A stretch of DNA of 29,564 bases from a virus. Below, one piece after another: positions 14,909 to 23,362 of this stretch. The stretch lies in the IMG/VR virus record IMGVR_UViG_3300020187_000149, positions 1-29,564 of that record, one strand, 5' to 3'. Position 1 is the stretch's first letter; each line of letters begins with the position of its first letter. The notes beneath the pieces were generated by a model, which was not told where the DNA came from, made no database searches, and saw nothing but the letters and a program-made list of their open reading frames with translations. The position numbers were made by a program, and so were the translations under genes.

Positions 14909-15011
14909 TTTTTAACTCCTCAATCTGGTTTTCCAGCTCCTCAATACGCTGATCAGTATCGTGAAAATGGTCCATTATTATCTCGAGAGTGTTCTCGAGT
15001 TTAGTGGTCAT
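14865..15011 (-). CDS. Small coiled-coil protein, 48 aa
   Basis: Starts MTTKLENTLEIIMDHF and has a heptad-like segment DQRIEELENQIEELK, a short parallel coiled coil, then a charged tail ending VSRE. The frame runs between the Thr-rich repeat gene (stop 15017) and the sugar-transferase-like gene (start 14908), overlapping the latter by 44 nt. A GGAG lies 11 nt before the ATG at 15011; an upstream in-frame ATG at 15032 would give 55 aa and overlap the Thr-rich gene. It could be an oligomerisation or chaperone partner of the repeat protein. The function is not known. Confidence 0.5.
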   Translation of the reverse strand: MTTKLENTLEIIMDHFHDTDQRIEELENQIEELKNGTKTDVDKRVSRE

Positions 15012-15016
15012 CAGTG

Positions 15017-17683
15017 CTATGTCTCCGTCCATTGTGATCCGTCCCAGTAGCGTGCATTATCAGCGCCAGCCGATCCGACCTCAGTGTCCACAGCTGTCCC
15101 GGTAACCCTCTCATAAACGACGGAGCTCGTTGTGCGAGCGGTGCCTTTAGAGGTTGTGCGGTTGGTTGTGTTGCTGGTGTTGAATATTGTGGCTGTGGCG
15201 TTGGTGGTCCCAAATATTGTGGAAGTGTCCAGCGAAGTATTAAACACAGTGTCTGTGAGTGTGCTGGTCCCAAATATTGTGGAAGTGTCTAGGCTTGTCG
15301 CAAATACCGAGTTTGTCGAACGGCTGGTCCCGAACGTAGTGCTCGTGGTTTGGTTCGTTGCAAACGTGGTGGTAGTTGCTCGCGAGGTCCCAAACACAGT
15401 GGCTGTTGCGACCGTTGTTGCATAGGTCGTGGCCGTATTGTGAGACGTTCCAAAAACGCTGGTCGTGCTGCGACTTGTTGCCCAGACCGAATTGGTGGCC
15501 CGGCTGGTTCCATAGGTCGTGGTCGTGGCGAACGCTGTTGTCGTTGCTCGTGACGTACCTGTGGCCCTGCTGGTCACCTTATTGGTGTTGTACGCAGTCA
15601 CTGTTGCTCGTGACGTATTAAAGCCCGTCGTCGTGTTAAAACTCGTCGTCGTTGCGCGTGCTGTAGCGATGGACGTGTTGAACGTTGTTGTCGTGTTAAA
15701 CGCCGTCGTCGTAGCCTTGGCCGTGTTATACACGGTTGAGGTGTTGAACGATGTTGTCGTGGCTCTGGCCGTGTTGAAGCCAGTGGTGGTGTTGAACGAC
15801 GTTGTCGTGGCTCTGGCCGTGTTAAATCCAGTGCTGGTGTTGAACGACGTTGTTGTAGCCCTCGAAGTGCCATGCGACGTGTTGAAGCCGGTCGTGGTGT
15901 TGAACGACGTTGTTGTAGCTTTCGACGTGCCATGCGACGTGTTAAAGATGGTCGTGGTGTTGAACGACGTTGTTGTAGCTCTCGACGTGCCATGCGACGT
16001 GTTGAAGCCTGTGGTCGTGTTAAACGACGTTGTCGTAGCGTGCGACGTGCCATGCGACGTGTTGAAGCCGGTCGTGGTGTTGAACGACGTGGTCCACGCT
16101 GTCGTTGTTGCCTTCGAGGTTCCGCGCTGTGTCGTCCATCTTTTTGCATAGCTACCACCTGTGGTGCCCGCAGTTGTCGTGGTTCGAGAGGTGTTATAAG
16201 TGCCAGAAACTCGGCGTCTTATTCGATACCTGTGCGAAAGAACACCCTTAAATTTGTGGGTCCCAATAAATGAGCCTCGCTGATAATAATAACCACCGAC
16301 CGTGTGCGATGTTGCAGCCGTCGATAATCCGGTGGCTGCGTATACGTTGTAGGGCCAATGAATAAAGGCAGACCCTGCGCTCGAAACTGTCCACGCATTG
16401 TTGTCTGGGACAATTTTAACAGTGGTCGCAAACCATCCGGTGAACGCATGCGTCGTGCCAAAAGTTGTGGTCGTGCTCTTTTGAGTGGCTGCTGACCAGT
16501 ATGTGCTGCGATAGGTCGTAACACCGGTGTTATAGGACGTCGTGGTGCTGCGAGACGTTCCTCTTGAGGTTCCTGTCGCCCTACTCGTTCCATAGGTAGT
16601 CGTGTAGGAAGTTGTTGTTGCACGCGATGTCCCTGTAGCCCTACTCGTTCCATAGGTAGTTGTGTAGGCCGTCGTCGTTGCCCGGGAGGTTCCTGTCGCC
16701 CTACCCGTTCCATAGGTAGTCGTGTAGGCCGTCGTCGTCGCCCGAGAGGTCCCTGTCGCCCTACTCGTTCCATAGGTAGTTGTGTAGGCCGTCGTCGTCG
16801 CCCGTGATGTTCCGGTCAAGCGGCTTGTCCCGAAGGTTGTCGTGGTGCTGCGGCTTGTTCCCGTCACCCTCGAGGTGCCATAGGTCGTCGTCGTCGCCCG
16901 GGAGGTTCCTGTGGCGCGCGCTGTGGCGAATGTTGTAGTCGTTGAACGTGCTGTGCCCGTGGCTCGGCTCGTTGCAAAAACGCTATTGTACGCCGTCGTT
17001 GTGCTGCGGCTTGTTCCCGTAGCCCGGCTAGTTCCGAACGTGGTGGTCGTGCTGTGCGCCGTTCCAGTTGCAGTGTTGAAGCTGGTCGTGGTGTTGAATG
17101 CAGTCGTCGTGGCCTTGGATGTGCCCGTGGCGTGCGCTGTATTAAACGCGGTCACAGTCGACTGCGACGTGTTAAATGTTGTAGTCGTCGCGAGCTGTGT
17201 GTTGTAACCCGTGACAGTTGTGTGAGCGGTGTTAAATGTTGAAACAGTAGATCGAGAGGTGTTGAAACCTGTCGTCGTCGATCTGGCTGTGTTCCATGTG
17301 CTCACAGTATCCCGTACCGTGTTAAAAGCTGTCACTGTGTCGATCGAGGTGTTAAACGTCGATACAGTTGTCCGGGCGGTGTTAAACGCTGAGGTCGTTT
17401 CGCGCTGTGTCGCAAACGTCGAAACAGTCGACCTCGAGGTGTTGAAGGCTGTTGTGGTAGATCGCGACGTAGAATACGTCGTGCCAAATGCTGTATTAAA
17501 TGCAGTCGTGAAAGCTGTAGTTGTCGCCCGGCTGGTGTTGTAGATTGCGGACCACGCCGTGTTGAGTGTGGAACCGTCCCAGACGATGATATTGTTCACC
17601 GCCCGCAGTGTTCCGGCTGCTGCCTTTAGTACAATTTGACTTGGCTCAGCAAGGCCTGAAGTTGTGCGCACTCGAATAGTCAT
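15017..17683 (-). CDS. Thr-rich aromatic repeat protein, probable fibre or surface protein, 888 aa
   Basis: Roughly a third or more Thr, with Ser, Asn, Arg and regularly spaced Phe/Tyr/Trp and almost no acidic residues, so very basic. Residues about 75-185 are tandem decapeptides of form [F/Y/W]NT[S/A]R[S/A]T[T/V][S/T]x. About 294-374 are 20-residue units [20 protein letters not shown]; about 534-614 are units [20 protein letters not shown]; then 16-residue units follow. A non-repetitive domain sits at about 410-495 ([19 protein letters not shown] ... [17 protein letters not shown]). The ends carry related [11 protein letters not shown] and [10 protein letters not shown] motifs. No signal peptide is present. 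The ATG overlaps the collagen-like stop as ATGA; I prefer it to the TTG at 17695. I know of no assigned function. A fibrous, possibly glycosylated virion surface protein is the inference. Confidence 0.75.
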   Translation of the reverse strand: MTIRVRTTSGLAEPSQIVLKAAAGTLRAVNNIIVWDGSTLNTAWSAIYNTSRATTTAFTTAFNTAFGTTYSTSRSTTTAFNTSRSTVSTFATQRETTSAFNTARTTVSTFNTSIDTVTAFNTVRDTVSTWNTARSTTTGFNTSRSTVSTFNTAHTTVTGYNTQLATTTTFNTSQSTVTAFNTAHATGTSKATTTAFNTTTSFNTATGTAHSTTTTFGTSRATGTSRSTTTAYNSVFATSRATGTARSTTTTFATARATGTSRATTTTYGTSRVTGTSRSTTTTFGTSRLTGTSRATTTAYTTTYGTSRATGTSRATTTAYTTTYGTGRATGTSRATTTAYTTTYGTSRATGTSRATTTSYTTTYGTSRATGTSRGTSRSTTTSYNTGVTTYRSTYWSAATQKSTTTTFGTTHAFTGWFATTVKIVPDNNAWTVSSAGSAFIHWPYNVYAATGLSTAATSHTVGGYYYQRGSFIGTHKFKGVLSHRYRIRRRVSGTYNTSRTTTTAGTTGGSYAKRWTTQRGTSKATTTAWTTSFNTTTGFNTSHGTSHATTTSFNTTTGFNTSHGTSRATTTSFNTTTIFNTSHGTSKATTTSFNTTTGFNTSHGTSRATTTSFNTSTGFNTARATTTSFNTTTGFNTARATTTSFNTSTVYNTAKATTTAFNTTTTFNTSIATARATTTSFNTTTGFNTSRATVTAYNTNKVTSRATGTSRATTTAFATTTTYGTSRATNSVWATSRSTTSVFGTSHNTATTYATTVATATVFGTSRATTTTFATNQTTSTTFGTSRSTNSVFATSLDTSTIFGTSTLTDTVFNTSLDTSTIFGTTNATATIFNTSNTTNRTTSKGTARTTSSVVYERVTGTAVDTEVGSAGADNARYWDGSQWTET
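15841..16080 (-). repeat. 60-bp tandem repeat array B, four copies
   Basis: Four near-identical 60-bp units in exact register (15841, 15901, 15961, 16021), with a partial fifth from 16081. They encode the 20-residue unit [21 protein letters not shown] neighbouring 48-bp version (16 residues) occupies about 15740-15840. Differences are mostly at synonymous or Ser/Thr-conservative positions. Confidence 0.9.
16561..16800 (-). repeat. 60-bp tandem repeat array A, four copies
   Basis: Four near-identical 60-bp units (16561, 16621, 16681, 16741) encoding [20 protein letters not shown], with a degenerate fifth from 16801. Copies differ at only a few bases, so the array looks recently amplified or homogenised. 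Confidence 0.9.
17130..17460 (-). repeat. 30-bp degenerate tandem repeats (decapeptide array)
   Basis: About eleven 30-bp units encoding [F/Y/W]NT[S/A]R[S/A]T[T/V][S/T]x. The DNA is more divergent than in arrays A and B while the protein pattern is kept, which suggests older duplication under selection for the peptide. Confidence 0.8.
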
Positions 17684-18420
17684 ACTACATACCAAATATG
17701 TCCGACTGGGTAACCAGTCCCACTTGTGGGTATTGATGAAACCACTGCGTGCAGCGTGGGTGCTGCAGCTCCAGTGGCACCTTGAGGCCCGGTGTTTCCT
17801 TGGGGTCCTTGACTTCCAGTAGGTCCGGTCGCTCCGGTATTACCTTGTGGTCCTTGCGGCCCAGTAGCGCCTTGAGGCCCAGTAGCGCCTTGAGGCCCAG
17901 TAGCACCAGTGTTGCCTTGTGGACCTTGTGCGCCTGTAGCGCCATCGTCACCAGCAGCGCCAGTGGCACCTTGTGGACCTGTAGCACCAGTGTTGCCTTG
18001 CGGACCTTGTGCGCCTGTAGCGCCATCGTCACCAGCAGCACCAGTGTCACCTTGTGGACCTTGTGCGCCAGTGTTCCCTTGGGGACCTTGTGATCCAGTA
18101 GCTCCTTGCGGCCCGGTAGCACCATCGTCACCGTTTGCACCCGTGGGACCTGTAGGCCCTTGAGGACCAGTGTTCCCTTGAGGACCTTGTGGTCCAGTAG
18201 CACCATCGTCACCGTCAGCACCAGCAGGACCTGTTGCACCTTGTGGGCCAGTAGCACCAGCAGGACCTGTTGCGCCCGATGTTAAATACCCGGAATCGTT
18301 TGTAAGCTGAGATAGTGCCGTCGGAATTGTTGGCAATCCCTCCAAATCGGAGTAATTACCACTGAAAGCAGCATCGTCGAGGTCGTTGCGTAAATCCGCA
18401 TAGTCGCGTGCTTTACTCAT
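17680..18420 (-). CDS. Collagen-like fibre protein, 246 aa
   Basis: Residues 1-48 are a globular anchor ([16 protein letters not shown] ... [10 protein letters not shown]) closely related to the start of the next upstream gene. Residues 49 to about 218 are uninterrupted Gly-X-Y triplets rich in [13 protein letters not shown] and [13 protein letters not shown], predicted to fold as a collagen triple helix. About 27 C-terminal residues (ending [11 protein letters not shown]) may act as the trimerisation or tip domain. Bacterial-type collagen triplets without hydroxyproline commonly form phage fibres. The start at 18420 has AGGGA upstream; the stop overlaps the next ATG as ATGA, which ties its expression to the Thr-rich protein. 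The underlying DNA is a short-period repeat and may vary in copy number. Confidence 0.85.
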   Translation of the reverse strand: MSKARDYADLRNDLDDAAFSGNYSDLEGLPTIPTALSQLTNDSGYLTSGATGPAGATGPQGATGPAGADGDDGATGPQGPQGNTGPQGPTGPTGANGDDGATGPQGATGSQGPQGNTGAQGPQGDTGAAGDDGATGAQGPQGNTGATGPQGATGAAGDDGATGAQGPQGNTGATGPQGATGPQGATGPQGPQGNTGATGPTGSQGPQGNTGPQGATGAAAPTLHAVVSSIPTSGTGYPVGHIWYVV

Positions 18421-18462
18421 AATTATTCCCTATTATTCGAGGCACTATTTGCACCTGCTAAA

Positions 18463-19086
18463 TTAAATTTTCCACGCGACGAGTTCAAACACATCGCCCA
18501 CAACAGCAGCCTCACCGAGAGTCACGGTAGAGACGTTAGAGGCGTATGTTGAGCTGTAGTCGCTTGATGCTAACCGGATGCCATTCATGAAGACTTCGAG
18601 GTCAGAGGGCTGCGCTGACAAACCACTGATTGTGAGTGCTGTCTGTCCAGCGGTTGCGGTGTGCTCAGCAGTGGCTCTGTATTGAGCTTCCAGCACAGTG
18701 ATTCGACCACCGTCTGTTGACTGTGTGCTGGCAATTGATGTCACTTGTGACTGGTTGGCTTTTAATCCAATAGCCGTAGCGGTAGATGCTGCATAATCGG
18801 CATCGTCGCCAAGGGCTGCAGCCAGCTCGTTTAGAGTATCAAGAGCTGCAGGCGCAGCGTCTACGAGATCAGAGACAGCTGCTGCCACCTGAGTTGTGGT
18901 TGCGTAGCTGCTGTCGTTGCTCAGCTCCGACACATTAGTCGGCAGCGCAGCGGCGGTAATGTAGCCACTGTCATTTGTAAATGTAGAAACAGCCGACGGG
19001 TTTCCTGCGAGATCCGCATATTGGCCGGATGTGGCGACGTCGTCTAGGTCTGCCAATAGATTCGCAATTTGTCTTGCTTTGGACAT
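18463..19086 (-). CDS. Fibre/decoration protein with MSKAR anchor, 207 aa
   Basis: Three modules. Residues 1-45 repeat the anchor of the collagen-like protein (MSKAR..A.L..DLDD.A.SG.Y.DL.G.P, then TNDSGY). Residues about 75-115 hold the tail-fibre segment VDAAPAALDTLNELAAALGD known from T4-like long tail fibres. The C-terminal 65 residues (TATAGQTALTISGL ... VFMNGIRLASSDYSS ... VTLGEAAVVGDVFELVAWKI) are a beta-sandwich-type fibre module shared with the adjacent 196-aa protein. It is probably a trimeric virion fibre or head decoration. The ATG at 19086 is preceded by AAAGG at 9 nt. Confidence 0.75.
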   Translation of the reverse strand: MSKARQIANLLADLDDVATSGQYADLAGNPSAVSTFTNDSGYITAAALPTNVSELSNDSSYATTTQVAAAVSDLVDAAPAALDTLNELAAALGDDADYAASTATAIGLKANQSQVTSIASTQSTDGGRITVLEAQYRATAEHTATAGQTALTISGLSAQPSDLEVFMNGIRLASSDYSSTYASNVSTVTLGEAAVVGDVFELVAWKI

Positions 19087-19104
19087 AAAATTTGGCCTTT
19101 AGTA

Positions 19105-19695
19105 TTAAGTTAAAGCGGAAACATCGATGGTCACATTGGTGCCATCGGTTAAATATAAGATCAAATCGTTCCCTACTATCGCGCCCGAGCTGACAGCAGC
19201 GGAGCTGCCACCTTGGTGTGATGTAGAGAGAGCGAGGATGTCGCCAGCATTAGCTGCACTGATTAAAGTGATCTTGAGAGTGTCGGCTGAGCCGAGATAC
19301 TGCGCAGAAAAATCAACGCCAGTCAGTTTGACGCCGTTGAGATGCACATGGATATTAAAAGGCGTACCACTCACCCCGGTCAGGTTAAAAACAGACTGAC
19401 CCTGAGTCGCTGTGGTTTCGCCATTCGCAATTTGGGGCGTGTTGATGATGCTGGTGTATTGGACGTCAAGATCACTGATCTCCCCTGCGAACGTGTTGCC
19501 GCTTAGTGGGGGGACATTGAAAATAATGTCGCTGCCTGCGATCGTGTAGTCCGTTCCCTCATAGTTGAGCACCCCGCCGACTGAAATATCGAGTGTGCGT
19601 TGTACTGGGAAGGCGTAGGGGGACCCACCGACGGCGAGGGCGAATGTTGTCTGCACCCCATTGAACGACGACGCAATGTTGTCGAAAGTGGCCAT
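19105..19695 (-). CDS. Virion fibre/decoration protein with two beta modules, 196 aa
   Basis: First gene after the major capsid gene. Two related modules: FNGVQTTFALAVGG ... TLDISVGGVLNYEGTDYTIA ... IIFNVPPLSG (residues about 10-75) and TATQGQSVFNLTGV ... VHLNGVKLTGVDFSAQY ... NAGDILALSTSHQ (about 95-165), both of the 'NG..l...dy.......i.f..aP..gd' type common in marine phage fibre proteins. A short C-terminal beta hairpin (NDLILYLTDGTNVTIDVSAL) follows. The ATG at 19695 has a perfect GGAGG at 5 nt and is preferred over the ATG at 19707, which precedes it. Position after the capsid gene fits a head decoration or head fibre, but a tail location is possible. Confidence 0.65.
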   Translation of the reverse strand: MATFDNIASSFNGVQTTFALAVGGSPYAFPVQRTLDISVGGVLNYEGTDYTIAGSDIIFNVPPLSGNTFAGEISDLDVQYTSIINTPQIANGETTATQGQSVFNLTGVSGTPFNIHVHLNGVKLTGVDFSAQYLGSADTLKITLISAANAGDILALSTSHQGGSSAAVSSGAIVGNDLILYLTDGTNVTIDVSALT

Positions 19696-19762
19696 GTGGG
19701 CCTCCATAATTTTTGTGATTCGGTAGATAACTGCCCGGTTGCGGGTCTTATGCTTAATAAGA

Positions 19763-19784
19763 GGCCGACCCCGAAGGGCCGACC
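19763..19784 (-). other. UUCG-capped RNA hairpin after major capsid gene
   Basis: The minus-strand transcript has GGUCGGCCC-UUCG-GGGUCGGCC, a 9-bp stem with two G-U pairs and a UUCG tetraloop, 18 nt past the capsid stop. The following UCUUAUUAAG is only weakly U-rich, so it is either a leaky terminator or a 3'-stabilising or processing hairpin. On the plus strand the wobble pairs become mismatches, so it is specific to the sense transcript. Confidence 0.75.
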
Positions 19785-19802
19785 AATTTTGAGCGTCTAA
19801 AA

Positions 19803-21035
19803 TTAAGCTGCGATTGCAACTACCTTCAGAGCTTCGGTGTTCAATAACATTGAGCCAACACGCTTGCGTGTGTAGAAGCTGATAGCACCATGAGCGCTGT
19901 ATGGGTCGCGAAGCATAGAAACGCCAACACGGTCCACAACCTGATAGCCAGCTGCGAAGTCACCAAACACGATAGGCATGTTGCCAGCACCGATTTCGGC
20001 CATATCTTCGTTGATCACAATCTCGTATCCGAAAATGCGACCAGCAGCAGCTTCAGTGATGTCACGCTGTAGGAAGTATTCACCGTCGGTGGTCTTTAGA
20101 TCGACCAGTACGTTGTGAGTCGCACGGCTCATCATCCACTTAGCGTTGCCAAGATAGCCAGTTTTAGTGTTCAGAACTACTGAGCGCAGCAGGTTGATCA
20201 CAGCGTCAGAAGTAGCACCCAAATTAGTGGCAACACCGGATTTGATAACCTGATACTTACCAAAGTCACGAGTCGTGTCAGCGGCTGTGTATGCAGAAGT
20301 CGTGTCCAGACCATTCAGGATTCCGACAGGCTTATTGGTGCCGTTGCCATTCAAGAATGCGCTGTTCTCTTGCTCAGAGAATTCACGAGCAACCTCACCA
20401 GCCAACCATGCTTCGACGTTGAAGAATGAATCTTCGAGGACGTGCTGGTATGCCTTGGGAGATGCGTATACCTCACCAAAGACAGCTGAGATCTTGGCAA
20501 GCTCTGGGCTGCCAGTGTTCGGACGTGCTGCAGTCTCACCAACCCAACCAGAAGCAGAACCACCAAGAGAAACCAGCTGGCTGTAATCAGTTGTTGAAGT
20601 AGAGATGCCACCAACTAGCTGACGAATCGGGCTTGACTCGTGCTGCAGCTCGATGATGTTGCGGCTTACTTCGATAGGTAGTGCGTATCCGCCTTGTGCG
20701 TCTACAGAGATTTGTACGTCAGCAGCTTTAGCGCGAAGTCCTTCGACGCCTTTGCGAGCGAATGTCGCAAGCATGTCTTTGTTGTCCATTGTGTTGGATT
20801 CCTTAATTGATGAGGTTTTGAGTGCTGGGCGGTCGGCTTTTGCTTCGAGCGCTTCCATCTTTTCATTGAGGTTTTTGATTTGAGCGTCAGCGTCCGCTTT
20901 TACAGCTGCAACAGCGCTAACAGTGGCTTTAGTTTCAATAAGCGCACCTGTGTGTGCAGTAGACAATTCGAGTGCGTCAGCAACGGCTTTCAACGTCACT
21001 TCTTCAGTCTGCTTTTCAACAATTACATCAGTCAT
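19803..21035 (-). CDS. Major capsid protein, HK97 fold, 410 aa
   Basis: HK97 gp5 family. Residues 1 to about 80 form a helical, coiled-coil delta/scaffold domain (DADAQIKNLNEKMEALEAK) that the prohead protease probably removes; the cut is likely between about residues 70 and 110. The shell domain has SVDAQGGYALPIEVSRNIIE, SASGWVGETAARP, ASPKAYQHVLEDSFFNVEAW and the highly characteristic FLNGNGTNKPVGILNG. The C-terminus ends GAISFYTRKRVGSMLLNTEA. The ATG at 21035 (GGGA 6 nt upstream) begins one base after the protease stop; the ATG at 21047 has no SD. A UUCG hairpin follows the gene. Confidence 0.95.
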   Translation of the reverse strand: MTDVIVEKQTEEVTLKAVADALELSTAHTGALIETKATVSAVAAVKADADAQIKNLNEKMEALEAKADRPALKTSSIKESNTMDNKDMLATFARKGVEGLRAKAADVQISVDAQGGYALPIEVSRNIIELQHESSPIRQLVGGISTSTTDYSQLVSLGGSASGWVGETAARPNTGSPELAKISAVFGEVYASPKAYQHVLEDSFFNVEAWLAGEVAREFSEQENSAFLNGNGTNKPVGILNGLDTTSAYTAADTTRDFGKYQVIKSGVATNLGATSDAVINLLRSVVLNTKTGYLGNAKWMMSRATHNVLVDLKTTDGEYFLQRDITEAAAGRIFGYEIVINEDMAEIGAGNMPIVFGDFAAGYQVVDRVGVSMLRDPYSAHGAISFYTRKRVGSMLLNTEALKVVAIAA

Positions 21036-21036
21036 T

Positions 21037-22137
21037 TTATTTCCCATTTATGATTTGTAACATCCGCTTCAGCTCGAATTGAGCGTCTTCGTCTGTAGAT
21101 TTTGAGTCGATTTCTGGAGCATCACGCGCCTCGTCCATCGCGGAGAAACCTTTGGCCAGAATGGCCTTGGCGTCCTTTCGAGAAACACCTGCATCACGCA
21201 GGGCCTTCTCTAGCGATCGAATGTCGTGGTCCGATTTTACGGCGGTCACGACAGACTCTTGGTTTGCCGGTATTGCTACCAGAGATATTTCATGAAGGTC
21301 TATTTCATGAAGTAAATTTGCGCCGGATTTCCGGTCGTACTCTTCGCGCATAACCCGGTATCCGATGGACATCGCATCGAGTGCTCCGTCCTTTAATAGT
21401 GCATAGGCCTCATCGGCATCGCGCACGCCTTTGGTCAAACGACCCTCAACATAGAGACCCTTGTCGTCCTCGCGCATCGACGTCCAGACCCCGATGGGTC
21501 GAGTGGTGTCATGGTGAGCGAGCATTTTGACTTTGGTCCCGGCTGCCGAGTGGTTGGCGATGGACTTAATGAATGCGCCGCGCTGGGTAATGTCCCCGTG
21601 ACGGTCCTGATGATCGAACGTGTTCGCATATCCTGAGAACTTTCGCTCGTCTGATTCATCGAGAGTAAATGATTTGGAATCAAAGGCGAGAATCATTTTT
21701 TTCACTGCCATTGTTTTATCCCTGTTTGATTTGTTAGTTGTTTGTTTTAAATACCAGTCTTTAATAGCCGCCTCAGTGCCTTCAGGTCGACCATCTGCTA
21801 CTGCCCTGTCGAGACACTCTTCTTGCGTAGTTTCCATTTTGTGGAAAACCGCGCCCGCATCCTGATAGGCCTTGAGCCAGTCCTCTCTTGGGGTTGTGTG
21901 GATAATCCACGCAGGCGACTCAATGCCCTCTATAATGGTTTTAATCGCCTCCTCTCGAGCATTGAGAGCCACTCTCCTAATTGCCCCGGAGGTGTCATGA
22001 GCAACCTCAGATCCAAAGGCTTGCGCGAGAACGTCATAGTCAATGACCACGTCACCAGAGGCTCCATGTTCTGAGACGTATGTCGATTTTCCAGAGCATG
22101 GAGCCCCGGTGACTACCGTAATTTTATTCCTCAGCAT
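21037..22137 (-). CDS. P-loop kinase fused to HK97-type prohead protease, 366 aa
   Basis: One uninterrupted frame with two domains. Residues 1 to about 130: a small nucleotide-kinase-like domain with Walker A GAPCSGKS (11-18), a VIDYDVLAQAFGS segment, SPAWIIHTTPRED and a closing GRPEGTEAAIKDWYLK, known to me as a separate phage gene near terminase or portal. Residues about 143-300: prohead protease (serine protease, PF04586-like) with MLAHHDTTRPIGVW (His208/209), AMSIGYRVM (Ser257) and DLHEISLVAIPAN (Glu283 region). The linker holds an in-frame ATG at 21711 with AGGG 8 nt upstream, which could give a free protease. The start at 22137 (AGGAG at 7 nt) overlaps the portal end by 14 nt. It processes capsid delta domains; the kinase substrate is unknown. 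Confidence 0.85.
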   Translation of the reverse strand: MLRNKITVVTGAPCSGKSTYVSEHGASGDVVIDYDVLAQAFGSEVAHDTSGAIRRVALNAREEAIKTIIEGIESPAWIIHTTPREDWLKAYQDAGAVFHKMETTQEECLDRAVADGRPEGTEAAIKDWYLKQTTNKSNRDKTMAVKKMILAFDSKSFTLDESDERKFSGYANTFDHQDRHGDITQRGAFIKSIANHSAAGTKVKMLAHHDTTRPIGVWTSMREDDKGLYVEGRLTKGVRDADEAYALLKDGALDAMSIGYRVMREEYDRKSGANLLHEIDLHEISLVAIPANQESVVTAVKSDHDIRSLEKALRDAGVSRKDAKAILAKGFSAMDEARDAPEIDSKSTDEDAQFELKRMLQIINGK

Positions 22138-23344
22138 CTTCTGACTCCTGTGGCAATTCCTGAGACTCTTCTCCGAACTGTAAATTGTTGGACTGGGTGA
22201 CAAACTCATCGCCGCCGTCTCGCGGGTTATATCCCAGCTCGGTGCGTGCTTCGTTTGGTGACATCACGCCCGCTGTGATCAGGGTGTTGTAGGTAGCCAC
22301 CCGGGTGGTCATGTCAGTGCGCAGCAGGTTGGAAACGTCGAATTTAAAGCACTGCGTGGCCACATTTAAAAGGGCCTTATTTAGCCGGGCCTCGATCAGC
22401 ATCAGATAGGGGAGCATCGTTGCTTTATAGAATGCGAGATCCTGATGCTCGATATTTGAAAAGGTGGCTCGGTCCAGATCGCCAATCATGAAGGGCGGCA
22501 CCCGGAACATTGCGCAGATCTCAGATCGAGTGTATTTCCGAGAGTCCAGCAGCTGCACTTGGTCAGGCGTCATCGATACAGGTGAGAACTTCAGACCCTG
22601 CTCCAAGATGGCGACTTTGTGCGAATTACCGACACCACCGTGGCTGGCGTTCCAGCTGGCTTTGATGTTTTCAAATGAGTCATCGTCGAGAATGCCGTCA
22701 GTGTGGAGAACACCTCGAGGCGTTGCGTCGTTTGTGAATACGTTGGCCGCGTAGTCCCGGGCATCCATTCCGGCGCCGATTGTGTTGGCATTGTATTGGA
22801 TAGGCGAGACACCTGTCACACCATCGAGGGACATGCCTCGGATGTGTAGGATCTGGTCAGGGCTCATCACGTCTTGATCGCCATTGTCGAAGGTGACGAC
22901 ATAAACTACGTTGTATTTCGAGTCCTGCTGGACCGATACGTTCTCAGTTTTTAATGGTAGGATCTCGACGACTTTCCCCGAGCTCGTGCGGTTTATGTAG
23001 CCATAGAAGTTGCCCGAAAGGCAGAGATTTACCATGACATAGCTGAAAAACTCAGAGCCAGTCTGGTAGTCGTTGGGGCTGCTCATCATTAGGGTATAAA
23101 GCGGAGCGGAGATGTGCGCCTCCCGTCCTGCTGGTGTGTCCCGGTAGAGATGACACGGCAGCGTCGCCATCGTGTCAGAGAGGACCTTCACGCAGCTGTA
23201 AACGGTATTCATGCGCATGGCCTGCTCATTGGTCACCGATCTTGTGGCTCCTGAAACACTGCCAAAAAAGTCCGACAGGGCCGAACTGTTAAACGGTAGT
23301 GATATTGGCGCGGCTTTCTGTTTGCGCCAGTTGAATAAAGCCAT
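22124..23344 (-). CDS. Portal protein, HK97 family, 406 aa
   Basis: Forms the dodecameric DNA channel at the capsid vertex. Hallmarks: MRMNTVYSCVKVLSDTMATL near the N-terminus, PLYTLMMSSPNDYQTGSEFF, a central FTNDATPRGVLHTDG and the diagnostic SEICAMFRVPPFMIGDLDRA followed by FSNIEHQDLAFYKATMLPYL. The acidic tail (QELPQESEDAEE) overlaps the start of the kinase-protease gene. I chose the ATG at 23344 (AGGAGG at 5 nt) over the GTG one codon earlier, which is too close to the SD. Length is typical. Confidence 0.95.
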   Translation of the reverse strand: MALFNWRKQKAAPISLPFNSSALSDFFGSVSGATRSVTNEQAMRMNTVYSCVKVLSDTMATLPCHLYRDTPAGREAHISAPLYTLMMSSPNDYQTGSEFFSYVMVNLCLSGNFYGYINRTSSGKVVEILPLKTENVSVQQDSKYNVVYVVTFDNGDQDVMSPDQILHIRGMSLDGVTGVSPIQYNANTIGAGMDARDYAANVFTNDATPRGVLHTDGILDDDSFENIKASWNASHGGVGNSHKVAILEQGLKFSPVSMTPDQVQLLDSRKYTRSEICAMFRVPPFMIGDLDRATFSNIEHQDLAFYKATMLPYLMLIEARLNKALLNVATQCFKFDVSNLLRTDMTTRVATYNTLITAGVMSPNEARTELGYNPRDGGDEFVTQSNNLQFGEESQELPQESEDAEE

Positions 23345-23362
23345 CACGGCCTCCTGTATAAG

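Noticed and set aside
15841-16800. Regular repeats considered as a CRISPR array
   Set aside because: Units are contiguous with no unique spacers and translate into one continuous protein frame.
15132-17543. Long plus-strand open frames rich in Val/Ala opposite the Thr-rich gene
   Set aside because: They are the complement of the ACN-rich repeats (Thr codons read as NGT), have no SD sites, and would oppose every neighbouring gene.
17749-18163. Plus-strand Pro/Ala/Cys-rich frames opposite the collagen-like gene
   Set aside because: They mirror the Gly-X-Y repeat codons and lack start signals.
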